28,867 bases of DNA from Desulfobacterales bacterium (GCA_012974475.1 JAAXQD010000193.1:1-28867); one strand, 5' to 3'; numbered from the stretch's first letter, positions 1 through 8,240 are shown. Notes: generated from the letters alone by a model not told the origin. A program made the numbers and translations.

Positions 1-1
1 A

Positions 2-817
2 CTAATATCGTTAGTCGAAGCCATTGAGACCACTAAAATATTCAGTGTCATCGGAATGCTTCCAAAAGACGAGGCGTTGATTACCAAAAGGCCTTTTAGG
101 TCTCCGCATCACACCATATCAGATGCCGGTTTGATTGGCGGCGGTCATATTCCAAGACCCGGCGAAGTCAGTCTGGCACATAACGGCGTTCTGTTTTTAG
201 ATGAACTTTCTGAATTTAAGAAGCATGTGCTTGAAGTTCTCCGACAGCCTTTGGAGGATCTTATGGTCACCATTTCCCGGGCTGCTTTGAGCATAACTTA
301 TCCTTCGGGTTTTATGCTGGTGGCAGCAATGAATCCCTGCCCCTGCGGATATTTTTCCGATCCCAAGCATGAGTGCCGGTGCACGTATCCGCAAATTTAC
401 CGATATCGATCCAAGATATCCGGTCCTTTGATGGATCGGATCGACATTCACGTTGAAGTTCCGGCGGTTGCCTATAAAGACCTGATCGGAGAGCCCAATG
501 CGGAATCATCGGAAGATATCAAGATGCGCGTTACCGCTGCACGAGAGCGCCAGTTCCGACGATTTAAAAGAACGAAAATCTACTGCAACGCCCAGATGAT
601 CAACCGGCATATTAAAAAACACTGCAAAGTTGACGATGCCTCTGCGGAACTTCTTGAAACTGCCATCGACAAGCTCGGCCTTTCGGCAAGAGCCTACAAC
701 CGAATCCTGAAAATTGGCCGCACCATTGCCGATCTCGACGATTCACCGGATGTAAAGGTCGACCACATTTCCGAAGCGGTTCAATACCGGAGCCTTGATC
801 GGGGTAAGCGCCTTTAA
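2..817 (+). CDS. YifB/ComM-family Mg-chelatase-like AAA+ ATPase, C-terminal part (5' truncated by window)
   Basis: The reading frame is open from base 2, so the gene begins upstream of the window; about 271 residues are visible. The internal ATG at 56 is not the start, because the residues before it (LVEAIETTKIFSVIG) already fit the family. Visible elements are the Walker B segment HNGVLFLDELSEF, the sensor motif AMNPCPCGYF followed by a Cys-bearing stretch, the arginine-finger region GPLMDRIDIHVEVP, and the Mg-chelatase C-terminal helical domain with SARAYNRILKIGRTIADL. The Walker A loop lies outside the window. In ComM, the characterised relative, this helicase-like ATPase promotes branch migration during uptake and integration of transforming DNA; the role here is inferred. 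An inverted repeat begins immediately after the stop codon. Confidence 0.93.
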   Translation, partial: LISLVEAIETTKIFSVIGMLPKDEALITKRPFRSPHHTISDAGLIGGGHIPRPGEVSLAHNGVLFLDELSEFKKHVLEVLRQPLEDLMVTISRAALSITYPSGFMLVAAMNPCPCGYFSDPKHECRCTYPQIYRYRSKISGPLMDRIDIHVEVPAVAYKDLIGEPNAESSEDIKMRVTAARERQFRRFKRTKIYCNAQMINRHIKKHCKVDDASAELLETAIDKLGLSARAYNRILKIGRTIADLDDSPDVKVDHISEAVQYRSLDRGKRL

Positions 818-940
818 CCCGAATTGCTCACCAGCCAGAGCGTCGCGGGAACTGTGTTATTCAGCCCTCGAAGTAAATGGCTACGTCTTCGGGCTGAAAT
901 GCCGTGTTCCCACAACCCTCTGACGGGTGAGCAATCCGGG
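818..940. repeat. Long imperfect inverted repeat (about 55-nt arms) after the ATPase gene
   Basis: The left arm (818-873) and right arm (886-940, reverse complement) align without gaps for about 50 nt. Shared blocks are ATTGCTCACC, CAGAG, GGGAAC and TTCAGCCC, and the outer ends are CCCG. A short loop near 874-885 separates the arms. There is no T-run after it, so it does not look like a simple terminator, although it starts right at the ATPase stop codon. It more likely represents a palindromic dispersed element or a structured RNA. The small reading frame running through it (824-1033) has no supporting features. Confidence 0.72.
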
Positions 941-1270
941 TCCGGCCGAATTCCTCATGCCTTGCATCTTCGGCAAATTCAACAATCGCTCAACGTAGGT
1001 CAAAATAAAAAGATGTGGATAAATTTTATTTAAACGGATTTTAGCATTCATCTCGATTATGGGTCGATGATCTTTGAAGGGTGCTTAAGTTTAATAATTC
1101 GGATAGCGATATCAGGATAGATACCGGTCCCAAGGTAGAAATTTTATAGGAACAATTGGAATTTACAAGACATATTGATCTGTTGTTGCACCACATATAG
1201 ATAACTTATCTTAATAAAATACAATATGTTCTAATTCGACAGAATTATATATAAATTATATGTAATTTGC
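941..1270. other. Gene-free AT-rich spacer
   Basis: No supported gene is seen here. From about 1000 onward base composition becomes very AT-rich compared with the flanking genes, and no family-like protein appears in any frame. The end of the stretch carries the regulatory sequences of the small XRE gene. Confidence 0.6.
1232..1247. promoter_or_regulatory. Candidate operator (TAATTC-N4-GAATTA)
   Basis: A perfect inverted repeat with 6-bp arms TAATTC and GAATTA around GACA lies 23 bp upstream of the -35 box of the XRE gene. Small XRE regulators often bind such palindromes near their own promoter. That link is inferred. Confidence 0.35.
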
Positions 1271-1299
1271 TTGACATTAATAAATTACAAGCTTATGAT
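1271..1299 (+). promoter_or_regulatory. Sigma-70-type promoter of the XRE gene
   Basis: A perfect -35 box TTGACA (1271-1276), a 17-bp spacer and the -10 box TATGAT (1294-1299) predict a start of transcription near 1306. This supports translation from the ATG at 1334, because an earlier start at 1271 would lie inside the promoter. A GCTTG/CAAGC inverted repeat (1269-1273 and 1288-1292) overlaps the -35 box. Confidence 0.65.
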
Positions 1300-1333
1300 A
1301 TTGTTAATAATTATTCTGATAGGGAATGTTCTT

Positions 1334-1546
1334 ATGAAATTCAGCCAAATGAGCAAAAATACCTTAAAAAAAATTAGAGAATCTCTTATGATGAGCAAGG
1401 CCGAACTTGCCAGAAAAGCCAACATATCCCCCATTACCATCACGCGGATCGAAAATGGGATGCCTTGCCGAATGGAAACACAGCGAAAGATTATTTTGGC
1501 ATTGGGATTTAAAATTTCTGATAAAAACAAGGTGTTCGGCGACTAG
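1334..1546 (+). CDS. Small XRE-family helix-turn-helix regulator (70 aa)
   Basis: This is a compact DNA-binding protein made almost only of a Cro/C1-type HTH domain. The segment MMSKAELARKANISPITITR (about residues 19-38) has the typical helix-turn-helix pattern, followed by IENG and a closing helix (ETQRKIILALGF). The start at 1334 is chosen because AGGGA lies 8 nt upstream and a good promoter ends at 1299; the in-frame ATG at 1349 is a weaker alternative. No antitoxin partner, phage gene or second domain is adjacent, so the target is unknown and autoregulation is a guess. It stands alone in an AT-rich island and is followed by a hairpin terminator. Confidence 0.82.
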   Translation: MKFSQMSKNTLKKIRESLMMSKAELARKANISPITITRIENGMPCRMETQRKIILALGFKISDKNKVFGD

Positions 1547-1627
1547 AACTACGGCATGAACATTTCCTTGACGCCCTTCTGTATCTGCTTGGTTTCATAA
1601 GCGATTCACTGCAAATTATTAAAATTT

Positions 1628-1660
1628 AAAGGCAGAGTCAAATGACCCTGCCTTTATTTT
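1628..1660 (+). terminator. Rho-independent terminator after the XRE gene
   Basis: AAAGGCAG-A-GTC pairs with GAC-C-CTGCCTTT, giving a hairpin with one mismatch, followed by the T-rich tail ATTTTAT. It lies 82 nt after the stop codon of the regulator. Confidence 0.75.
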
Positions 1661-1675
1661 ATCTGCCCCATGAAG

Positions 1676-1890
1676 CGAGACCTTTGTAAAACGCACCCTC
1701 TTGCCCAATTCCTGCGCCTGCCCCGTAGGTCTCCGTTGAAATGCCGGAACAGGCCAGGAGATCGTACTGGGATGGTTAAAATTTTCGCCTTCCCCCGATC
1801 AAAGTCCGGGACCTTCGACTTGAACCCCGGTTAAATATTAAATACGAATTTAACTGGGCAGGCAAAAATGAACATTTTTTAAAGGTCTCG
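1676..1890. repeat. 215-bp non-coding element with 10-bp terminal inverted repeats (MITE-like), copy 1
   Basis: The ends are a perfect 10-bp inverted repeat, CGAGACCTTT (1676-1685) and AAAGGTCTCG (1881-1890). Similarity continues inward, with A-rich and TTGCC blocks on both sides. The flanking triplet AAG occurs on each side (1673-1675 and 1891-1893) and may be a target duplication, though three bases can match by chance. No coding frame is supported. A shorter relative in the same orientation occurs at 27484-27576, sharing both ends and the internal block CTTCGACTTG. It fills most of the 361-bp spacer between the XRE and LysM genes. Confidence 0.6.
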
Positions 1891-1907
1891 AAGCATTGAT
1901 TCGCTTT

Positions 1908-2555
1908 TCAAGGACTCACCAAAAGTTTTTGCCCAGGGTGAATGACGTCGCCGTCGGCCAGCTTGTTAAGACGGCGCATTTCTTCCACTGTCAAACCATA
2001 CTGACGACCGATTTTATACAATGTTTCTGACGGTTTAACGGTGTGAAATCTCTTTTTAGCGGTTTTCTTGGATACGGTTTTGGTTGTCGAGGATTTAGCC
2101 TTCCGGGCGCTGGATTTGCCCATCTGTTTTTGTATATTGTCTATATTTTTCGCCATATGATCCATTCTTAACATCAGAGATGCTTCAGAACGATCGAAAC
2201 GCTCTTTGAATTGTTCAAAAGTTTGGGCCTGCTCCCAGATTTGTGCAACTCTGTCATCGATCGCTTCAAACTTGGCGATGCTTTCTTCAAGCTTTGTCAT
2301 CCGGTTCTCTAAATCCAGGATTTTGTTTTCTACTGTGGAACTCCGGCTTCTGGTAAACAGAAGGATCAAGATTATGGCCAGAATCAAAAATCCTATCCCG
2401 AATATGGACAGCGGGATTCCATCGGGTTTTTTAAATAGATTGGATCCGAACTTTCCCGTCTTTTTCTTTTTCCAAGGTGAATATTCTTCGTCATAATGGT
2501 CGTTTTCCGACTCTGCATTAAATTTGCCCCCGATGTCGGAGTCTCCTGGTCCCAT
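1908..2555 (-). CDS. Membrane-anchored LysM-domain protein with coiled coil (215 aa)
   Basis: The order is a charged cytoplasmic N-terminus (residues 1-47, with the basic stretch KKKKTGK), one hydrophobic membrane segment (about 48-67), a coiled-coil region (about 74-145), a Lys/Ser/Thr-rich linker, and a C-terminal LysM domain (169-213) beginning FHTVKPSETLYKIGRQYG and ending IHPGQKLLVSP. LysM domains bind N-acetylglucosamine-containing glycan, so the protein probably tethers the inner membrane to peptidoglycan in the periplasm. No enzymatic domain is present. The start at 2555 has an AGGGGG ribosome site about 6 nt upstream. It is transcribed divergently from the sensor kinase; the 294-bp spacer between them must hold both promoters, but none is convincing by eye. 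Confidence 0.85.
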   Translation of the reverse strand: MGPGDSDIGGKFNAESENDHYDEEYSPWKKKKTGKFGSNLFKKPDGIPLSIFGIGFLILAIILILLFTRSRSSTVENKILDLENRMTKLEESIAKFEAIDDRVAQIWEQAQTFEQFKERFDRSEASLMLRMDHMAKNIDNIQKQMGKSSARKAKSSTTKTVSKKTAKKRFHTVKPSETLYKIGRQYGLTVEEMRRLNKLADGDVIHPGQKLLVSP

Positions 2556-2849
2556 GGCTAACCCCCTAAATTAATGTTTACGTTCTTTTCTGATCCTGAA
2601 ATAATAAAACCTAACAAAATTTTTCGCAAGATTAAAGAATAAACACCCCATTTAACGGCAAAGGATTCTTTGGGAAGACGGTTTAATCTGAAAGTCATGA
2701 CCAGTTGTTGAAAAAATTATACTGTAATGATAATAAATATCTTGATGATCCGAACCCTATAAAATTTCAAATGGCTGGAAGTTACGCCTGCAGTTAAACG
2801 GATAACTCTCATCGACCGAAACAGAACAGGGGTTAACAAACGCTAAACC

Positions 2850-5126
2850 ATGTTCAAATTGTTTAAACATCTTCGTATTAACCTGGTCTCAAAACTCATC
2901 CTTTCCGTGGGTCTGACCTTACTCCTAAGCATATCTACCTGGGCCTACTTCAATATTAAATATCAGACGGAAAAGGTCATGAAAGATATTATGGAGGGAA
3001 CCGACCGATTGAGCAATACTATTATCCTCGGCGCCCATTATGCAATGATGATCAACTCTAGGAATGATATCAACCATATCATCAACAACATCAGCAAACA
3101 GAAAGAGATCGATACCATTCGCATTTACAATAAAAAAGGACAGATAAAATTTTCAAACCGGGCTTCGGAACTCGAGGTGACCACAAACATAAAGGCAGAG
3201 GCCTGTGATGTCTGCCATCGGTCGGACCCCCCTCTGTCTGAGCTCAGCCTGGTGCAGAAGGCACGAATATTCCATTCTTCACAAGGGCACCGCCTCCTCG
3301 GTATTATCAGTCCGATCCGCAACAATACCGGCTGTTCGTCGGATTCCTGCCATGTGCATCCTGAGGGGAAGAAGATACTGGGAGCCCTCGATGTTGTTGT
3401 TTCCTTAAAAGAAATAGATGAAGAAATATCTTTTCTTGAAAACGGTATCATTGTTCTGGCTGTGTTTGCCTTTCTGTTCACCTCCGCAATTATTTTTATT
3501 TTTGTTTTAAAATTTGTAAATCAGCCCATTAAGAAGCTGATCAGCACAACCGATCTTATTGCCAAAGGCGAGTATTCAAACGATATGGACATTAATCAGA
3601 ACGATGAAATGGGCCAACTGTTTACTGCCATAAATAAGATGGGCACACGAATTGCTGAAAAGCAAGTTGCACTTAAAAAACAGAGGGATGAATACCAGAA
3701 CCTGTTCGAGCTTGTGCCTTGTCTGATTACGATTCAGGACAGAGACTATAGGCTGATCGGTTACAATAAAGAGTTTGCGGAGACTTTCAATCCCAATCCA
3801 AATGATTTTTGCTATTGTGTTTATAAACAGCGGGATGAAAAATGTAAGATCTGCCCGGTTGAAAAAACATTTAAAGACGGCCTACCCCATTACGGTGAAG
3901 AAACCGGCTTGAGTAAAGGCGGGACGAGAACGTATTGGCTGGCCAGAACGTCTCCAATTTTGGACCAACGCGGTGAAATCACCGCTGTCATGGAAGTTTG
4001 CCTTGACATAACCCGAATGAAGCAACTTGAAGAGCGGCTTGAAAAATCGGAGAAAAAATATTACGCTATTTTCAACAATATCCCTAACGCCGTCTTTGTG
4101 CTGGACGTGAACACCCTTGACATACTCGACTGCAATAAAAGTGTCACCGATGTTTACGGATATGAAAAGGATGAGATCACAAAAAGATCCTTTCTGGATT
4201 TATTTCTCGATGAGGAAAGAGACCATTATGCTTTCAAAATAATCACATCTGCTTATGTAAACCAAGCGAAACATGTCAATAAAAACGGCAAAACACTTTT
4301 TGTGGCCATTCGGATTTCACCGTCGGAGTATTTGGGACAAAAAGTGCTGCTTGTTACCACCAGCGATATTACCAAGCGGCTTGACGCCGAACATCAACTC
4401 ATTCATGCCGGCAAAATGGCAACGCTGGGAGAAATGGCCACCGGCATTGCCCATGAATTGAATCAACCGCTCTCGGTCATTAAAACCGCAAGCAATTTCT
4501 TTATAAAAAAATTAGATCAAGACAATCCCATCGACAAGGATATTCTTTACAACATGCTTGAGATGATAGACCATAATGTTGACCGTTCGGCCAAAATTAT
4601 CAATCATATGAGACAATTTGCCCGAAAATCGGATGTAGTTCTGGGTAAGGTTCAGGTCAATGAAGTGCTGGGAAGAGCTTTTGAAATCTTCAGCCAGCAA
4701 CTCAAAACCAGGGGAATCGACGTAGTCTGGGATATTGATAAAACACTGCCGAGGGTAATGGCAGATCCCAGCCGGTTGGAACAGGTGTTTATAAACCTTA
4801 TTTTAAATGCCCGGGACGCCATTGAGGAAAAGTGGGCGTCTTCCGAACCGCCCTTGGGCACCAAAAAGATCGCGCTTAAAACTAAACTCGCGGGCGAAAC
4901 GGTGGTTGTCGATGTCACCGATACAGGGGCAGGGCTTCCTGAAGGTATATCAGACAAGATATTTGAGCCGTTCTTCACCACAAAAGAAGTCGGAAAAGGG
5001 ACCGGCCTCGGCCTTTCCATCAGTTATGGTATAATTAAAGATTGCGGTGGGGACATAAAAGCGACGACCAATGAAAAAGGAGAAACCTGTTTTAGGTTAA
5101 CTTTTCCTGTAGAGGATGTAAAATGA
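2850..5126 (+). CDS. Membrane sensor histidine kinase with periplasmic c-type heme motifs, HAMP and two PAS domains (758 aa)
   Basis: Two membrane segments (about 16-33 and 199-222) enclose a periplasmic domain holding C119-x2-C122-H123 and C162-x4-C167-H168. These look like a standard and an expanded c-type heme-binding motif, so redox or ligand sensing by covalent heme is inferred. The cytoplasmic part has a HAMP domain (about 223-275), PAS1 (281-391), PAS2 (403-512), HisKA with phospho-acceptor H535 in GIAHELNQPLS, and a HATPase with N653 (NARDA), DTGAG and GKGTGLGLS. PAS1 carries an unusual Cys cluster (C321, C323, C332, C335). The stop codon overlaps the next start (ATGA), so the two kinases are translationally coupled. 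The start lacks a well-spaced Shine-Dalgarno sequence but leaves a proper N-terminal membrane anchor. Confidence 0.92.
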   Translation: MFKLFKHLRINLVSKLILSVGLTLLLSISTWAYFNIKYQTEKVMKDIMEGTDRLSNTIILGAHYAMMINSRNDINHIINNISKQKEIDTIRIYNKKGQIKFSNRASELEVTTNIKAEACDVCHRSDPPLSELSLVQKARIFHSSQGHRLLGIISPIRNNTGCSSDSCHVHPEGKKILGALDVVVSLKEIDEEISFLENGIIVLAVFAFLFTSAIIFIFVLKFVNQPIKKLISTTDLIAKGEYSNDMDINQNDEMGQLFTAINKMGTRIAEKQVALKKQRDEYQNLFELVPCLITIQDRDYRLIGYNKEFAETFNPNPNDFCYCVYKQRDEKCKICPVEKTFKDGLPHYGEETGLSKGGTRTYWLARTSPILDQRGEITAVMEVCLDITRMKQLEERLEKSEKKYYAIFNNIPNAVFVLDVNTLDILDCNKSVTDVYGYEKDEITKRSFLDLFLDEERDHYAFKIITSAYVNQAKHVNKNGKTLFVAIRISPSEYLGQKVLLVTTSDITKRLDAEHQLIHAGKMATLGEMATGIAHELNQPLSVIKTASNFFIKKLDQDNPIDKDILYNMLEMIDHNVDRSAKIINHMRQFARKSDVVLGKVQVNEVLGRAFEIFSQQLKTRGIDVVWDIDKTLPRVMADPSRLEQVFINLILNARDAIEEKWASSEPPLGTKKIALKTKLAGETVVVDVTDTGAGLPEGISDKIFEPFFTTKEVGKGTGLGLSISYGIIKDCGGDIKATTNEKGETCFRLTFPVEDVK

Positions 5127-6601
5127 TGGAAAAAACAATTTTACTGGTGGATGATGAGCCGGATATCCGTGAGGTTCTCAATATAACCTTATCTGATATC
5201 GGCTACAAAGTTCTTACCGCCGAAAACGGGGCGGATGCACTGAACATCTTCAAAAATGCCGAAATCCCGGTGGTCATTACCGATATTAAAATGCCCGGCA
5301 TTGACGGTATCGAGCTTCTTCGAAAAATTAAACACGAAAATCCGGAAACAGAGGTCATAATGCTTACCGGCCATGGGGATTTAGATCTGGCCATAAAAAG
5401 TTTAAAATTTGAAGCCACCGATTTTATCACAAAGCCAATCAACGATGACGCCTTGGAATTGGCCCTGGTAAGAGCCTTTGAAAAAATTGCAATGAGAAAA
5501 AAGCTTAGGGAATACGACCGAAACAGGGCCATGAATGATATTCTCATCAATGAGCTTATTCAGGAAGACATTTTGATTATTGGATCCGACTACCGGGTTC
5601 TGGATATCAATGAACCCCTCCTGAACAAATTGGGGCTGGAGAAGGAGGAGGCCGTCGGTCGGTTCTGTTATGAAATTACGCACAGGCAAAATACACCATG
5701 TTCCGGTGAGAATCATCAATGCCCCCTTGTGCAAACGCTCAAAACACATAAATCTTCCAAGGAAACCCATGTCCATAAAGACAAGAACAATAACAATATC
5801 TATTATTCAATCTCTGCATATCCTCTGTTTGAAAACGGCCAAGTGATCGGCGCCATTGAGCTGTCCCGGGATATTACGGCCGATATCAATGCACGGCAGG
5901 CAATGATGAAACAGGACAAACTGGCATCCATCGGCCGGTTGTCCGCCGGTGTGGCCCATGAAATCAATAACCCTTTGACCACAATTCTAACCAGCACCAT
6001 GTTGATCCAGGAGGATATCGCCCCGGACGACCCCATTCAAGAGGAGTTGGAAACCATCGCCAATGAAACCCTCCGTTGTCGCAAAATCGTTACCAGTCTT
6101 CTGGATTTTGCTCGCCAGACAAAACCAGCCAAAAAGCATTACAATATCAACAAAATTGTTGGTGAATGTATCAAGTTGACTCGAAAACAGGCGACATTCC
6201 ATGATTTAACCATCGTATCGAACCTTTCCGATGACATGCCGACGGTGCTGATGGATAAAGATCAGATACAACAGGCGGTTATCAATCTCATGCTCAACGC
6301 CACAGATGCAACGGATTCTGGAGGAACCATCACGGTTTCAACTCAATTTGTTCCACAGAATAAGATTGTTGAAATTGCCATAAGCGACACCGGCAAAGGG
6401 ATTCTTGGAGAGAACACAGATAAAATTTTTGAACCTTTTTTTACCACCAAGGACAGCGGAACCGGGCTTGGATTGGCAATTACCCATGGCATCATCGGTC
6501 AACACGGCGGGACGATAAATGTCAAAAGCAACCAGAGCCAGGGAACAACTTTCACGATCAAACTTCCCCAAAACCAAGGAAAACAAGATGGCAATCCATG
6601 A
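5123..6601 (+). CDS. Hybrid receiver-PAS-histidine kinase (492 aa)
   Basis: A soluble signalling protein in the order receiver (about 4-122; acidic pair D10/D11, phospho-acceptor D54, K104), PAS (about 145-252) and kinase core: HisKA with H279 in GVAHEINNPLTT, N-box with N392, DTGKG and SGTGLGLA. A receiver in front of a kinase suggests it takes phosphate or a signal from the upstream membrane kinase, then passes it on. Its PAS domain also has a Cys cluster (C182, C193, C200, ending in CPL), resembling that in PAS1 of the upstream kinase. It overlaps the upstream gene by 4 nt (ATGA) and the following activator gene by 14 nt, so the three form one transcription unit. The ATG at 5126 is a possible alternative start. 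Confidence 0.92.
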   Translation: MMEKTILLVDDEPDIREVLNITLSDIGYKVLTAENGADALNIFKNAEIPVVITDIKMPGIDGIELLRKIKHENPETEVIMLTGHGDLDLAIKSLKFEATDFITKPINDDALELALVRAFEKIAMRKKLREYDRNRAMNDILINELIQEDILIIGSDYRVLDINEPLLNKLGLEKEEAVGRFCYEITHRQNTPCSGENHQCPLVQTLKTHKSSKETHVHKDKNNNNIYYSISAYPLFENGQVIGAIELSRDITADINARQAMMKQDKLASIGRLSAGVAHEINNPLTTILTSTMLIQEDIAPDDPIQEELETIANETLRCRKIVTSLLDFARQTKPAKKHYNINKIVGECIKLTRKQATFHDLTIVSNLSDDMPTVLMDKDQIQQAVINLMLNATDATDSGGTITVSTQFVPQNKIVEIAISDTGKGILGENTDKIFEPFFTTKDSGTGLGLAITHGIIGQHGGTINVKSNQSQGTTFTIKLPQNQGKQDGNP

Positions 6602-7917
6602 TCCCCGTATCCTTATTGTCGATGATGAACCGGCCATCTGTAAGAATTGCGTAAAAATACTGACGAAGATGGACTATGAAGTCAAGTACGCTCTCAATGG
6701 TTACGATGCGCTGAAGATGTTGGAGGCGGAACCGTTCGATGTGGTGGTCACCGATCTGAAAATGAGCAACCTGGGGGGCATGGAGGTCTTGCGGCGTCTA
6801 AAAGGGACCCACCCGGAAACCATGGTAATCGTAATTACCGGATATGCCAGTGTTTCTTCGGCCGTCGAAGTAATGAAGATGGGCGCTTTTGACTATCTTC
6901 CAAAACCGTTTACGCCCCACGAACTGCGCTCCGTTGTCCATCAGTCTCTTGTAGAAAGAGAAATATTGCTTCAAAACCAACAGCTTATGCAGAAAAAAGT
7001 GCGGCTTAAATCATTTTCTCATCAGCTCATTGGAGACAGTCCTAAGATAAAAAAGGTTGTCTCCATGGTACAAAAGGTTGCTCCCACCGATTCGACGGTT
7101 CTTGTTTACGGCGAAAGCGGAACCGGGAAAGAATTGATTTCAAGGGCGGTCCATGCCAACAGTTCCAGAAAAAATAAGGTGTTTTTTGCGGTAGATTGCG
7201 GAACGTTATCGGACAACCTTTTGGAAAGCGAGTTGTTTGGTTACGCTAAAGGCGCTTTTACAGCTGCTCCGGTTTATAGAAAACCGCGAATTTTTGCCGT
7301 TGGGAAGCACTGCTAACCAAAAAGTGGATGTTCGTTTGATTTTTGCCACCAACAAGGACCTCAAAGAAATGGTGGCCGAAGGTTCCTTCAGAGAAGACTT
7401 TTATTATCGAATTTTTGTATATCCGATTATGGTCCCCCCGCTCAGGGAGAGGAAAACAGATATTTTGCCCATATCCTACCATTTTTTAAAACAGTTCAAC
7501 CAAAGCTTTGGCAAAAGGATTTCCGGATTCGAGGATAAGGCTGTCACTCGATTAACGGAATATGATTGGCCGGGGAATGTTAGACAATTGAGAAATGTCA
7601 TCGAAAGGGCCGTCATACTGTGCGAGAGGGATAAAATTATGCTCAAAGACCTTCCGCTACTGGGGGACGTCGCTGACATCGAACAGCTCATCGACCATAT
7701 TCCTTCAACCAATGATGAACTTAAAAGAATCAAAAAAGAGATCCGGCAGAAAGCGGTTGCGAAAGTTGAAAAGAATTTTGTAATGAATGCCCTTATGAAA
7801 AACGATTGGAACGTCACCCGTGCAGCAGAAAAAGTAGGGCTGCAAAGAACCAACTTTCAATCGTTAATCAAAAAACACCATATAAAGATCCCCCGACACA
7901 CCCGGTCAGATTCGTGA
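6588..7917 (+). pseudogene. NtrC-family sigma-54 activator, disrupted by an internal out-of-frame deletion
   Basis: The start is ATG 6588, inside the end of the kinase gene. The first frame gives a receiver (acidic pair D12/D13, D56, KPFTPHEL) and the beginning of an AAA+ domain with Walker A GESGTGKE, up to ELFGYAKGAFT. It then departs from the family and stops at 7316. The family resumes in the next frame from about 7261 with LLRFIENREFLPLGS, then FREDFYYRIFVYPI, PPLRERKTDI, the arginine-rich WPGNVRQLRNVIERA and a Fis-type HTH (VTRAAEKVGLQRTNFQSLI). The missing segment of roughly 100 bp would hold the rest of the GAFTGA loop and the Walker B box. The loss must be 3n+2 bases, so no active ATPase can be made. 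It could be a true recent mutation or an assembly error. Confidence 0.88.
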
Positions 7918-7938
7918 ACCATCGAATGTTTATACGGT

Positions 7939-7955
7939 GTATATTTTTTTTATAC
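7939..7955. promoter_or_regulatory. Candidate enhancer site 1 (GTATA-N7-TATAC)
   Basis: The palindrome GTATATTTTTTTTATAC is identical to a second copy 195 bp downstream. Its centre is about 300 bp upstream of the predicted sigma-54 start, within reach of an enhancer-binding activator. Function is inferred from position and duplication. Confidence 0.45.
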
Positions 7956-8133
7956 AATCCATATATTTTCATGGCAGCGTCCTGAAAGTGCCTCCTTTTG
8001 CCGCTCAAATTTTCTTTGTAAAAATTATTATATAAATATTATCAATTGGTTGTTTCGTTTAATCTTTTGATGTTTAATATAAATTCCAAATTCCCCTCCC
8101 TTGTAAATCTGGTTTCATGTCCAACGGGGATGG

Positions 8134-8150
8134 GTATATTTTTTTTATAC
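8134..8150. promoter_or_regulatory. Candidate enhancer site 2 (GTATA-N7-TATAC)
   Basis: This is an exact second copy of the 17-base palindrome at 7939. It is centred about 109 bp upstream of the predicted sigma-54 transcription start, a typical distance for an NtrC-type activator site. Confidence 0.5.
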
Positions 8151-8224
8151 ACATCCGTTTCAACCTGGACCCTTCTTTGAATTAAATTGTATAATATCAA
8201 TATGTTGGCGTTAGCCATCTCTTT

Positions 8225-8240
8225 TGGCACGCAACATGCA
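8225..8240 (+). promoter_or_regulatory. Sigma-54 (-24/-12) promoter of the double-receiver gene
   Basis: TGGCACGCAACATGCA matches the -24/-12 consensus TGGCACG-N4-TTGCW at all but one defined base, and has the required GG-N10-GC spacing. Transcription would start near 8251, leaving a leader of about 75 nt before the gene at 8326. Confidence 0.7.

Noticed and set aside
824..1033. 69-codon plus-strand frame after the ATPase gene
   Set aside because: It runs through the long inverted repeat, has no ribosome site and resembles no family.
2771..2788. Possible sigma-54 promoter upstream of the sensor kinase
   Set aside because: A TGGC and a later GC are present, but the spacing is GG-N11-GC, one base too long.
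8042..8230. 62-codon minus-strand frame with GTG start
   Set aside because: No ribosome site or family match, and it overlaps an enhancer-like palindrome and the sigma-54 promoter. Kept only as a note in the intergenic entry.
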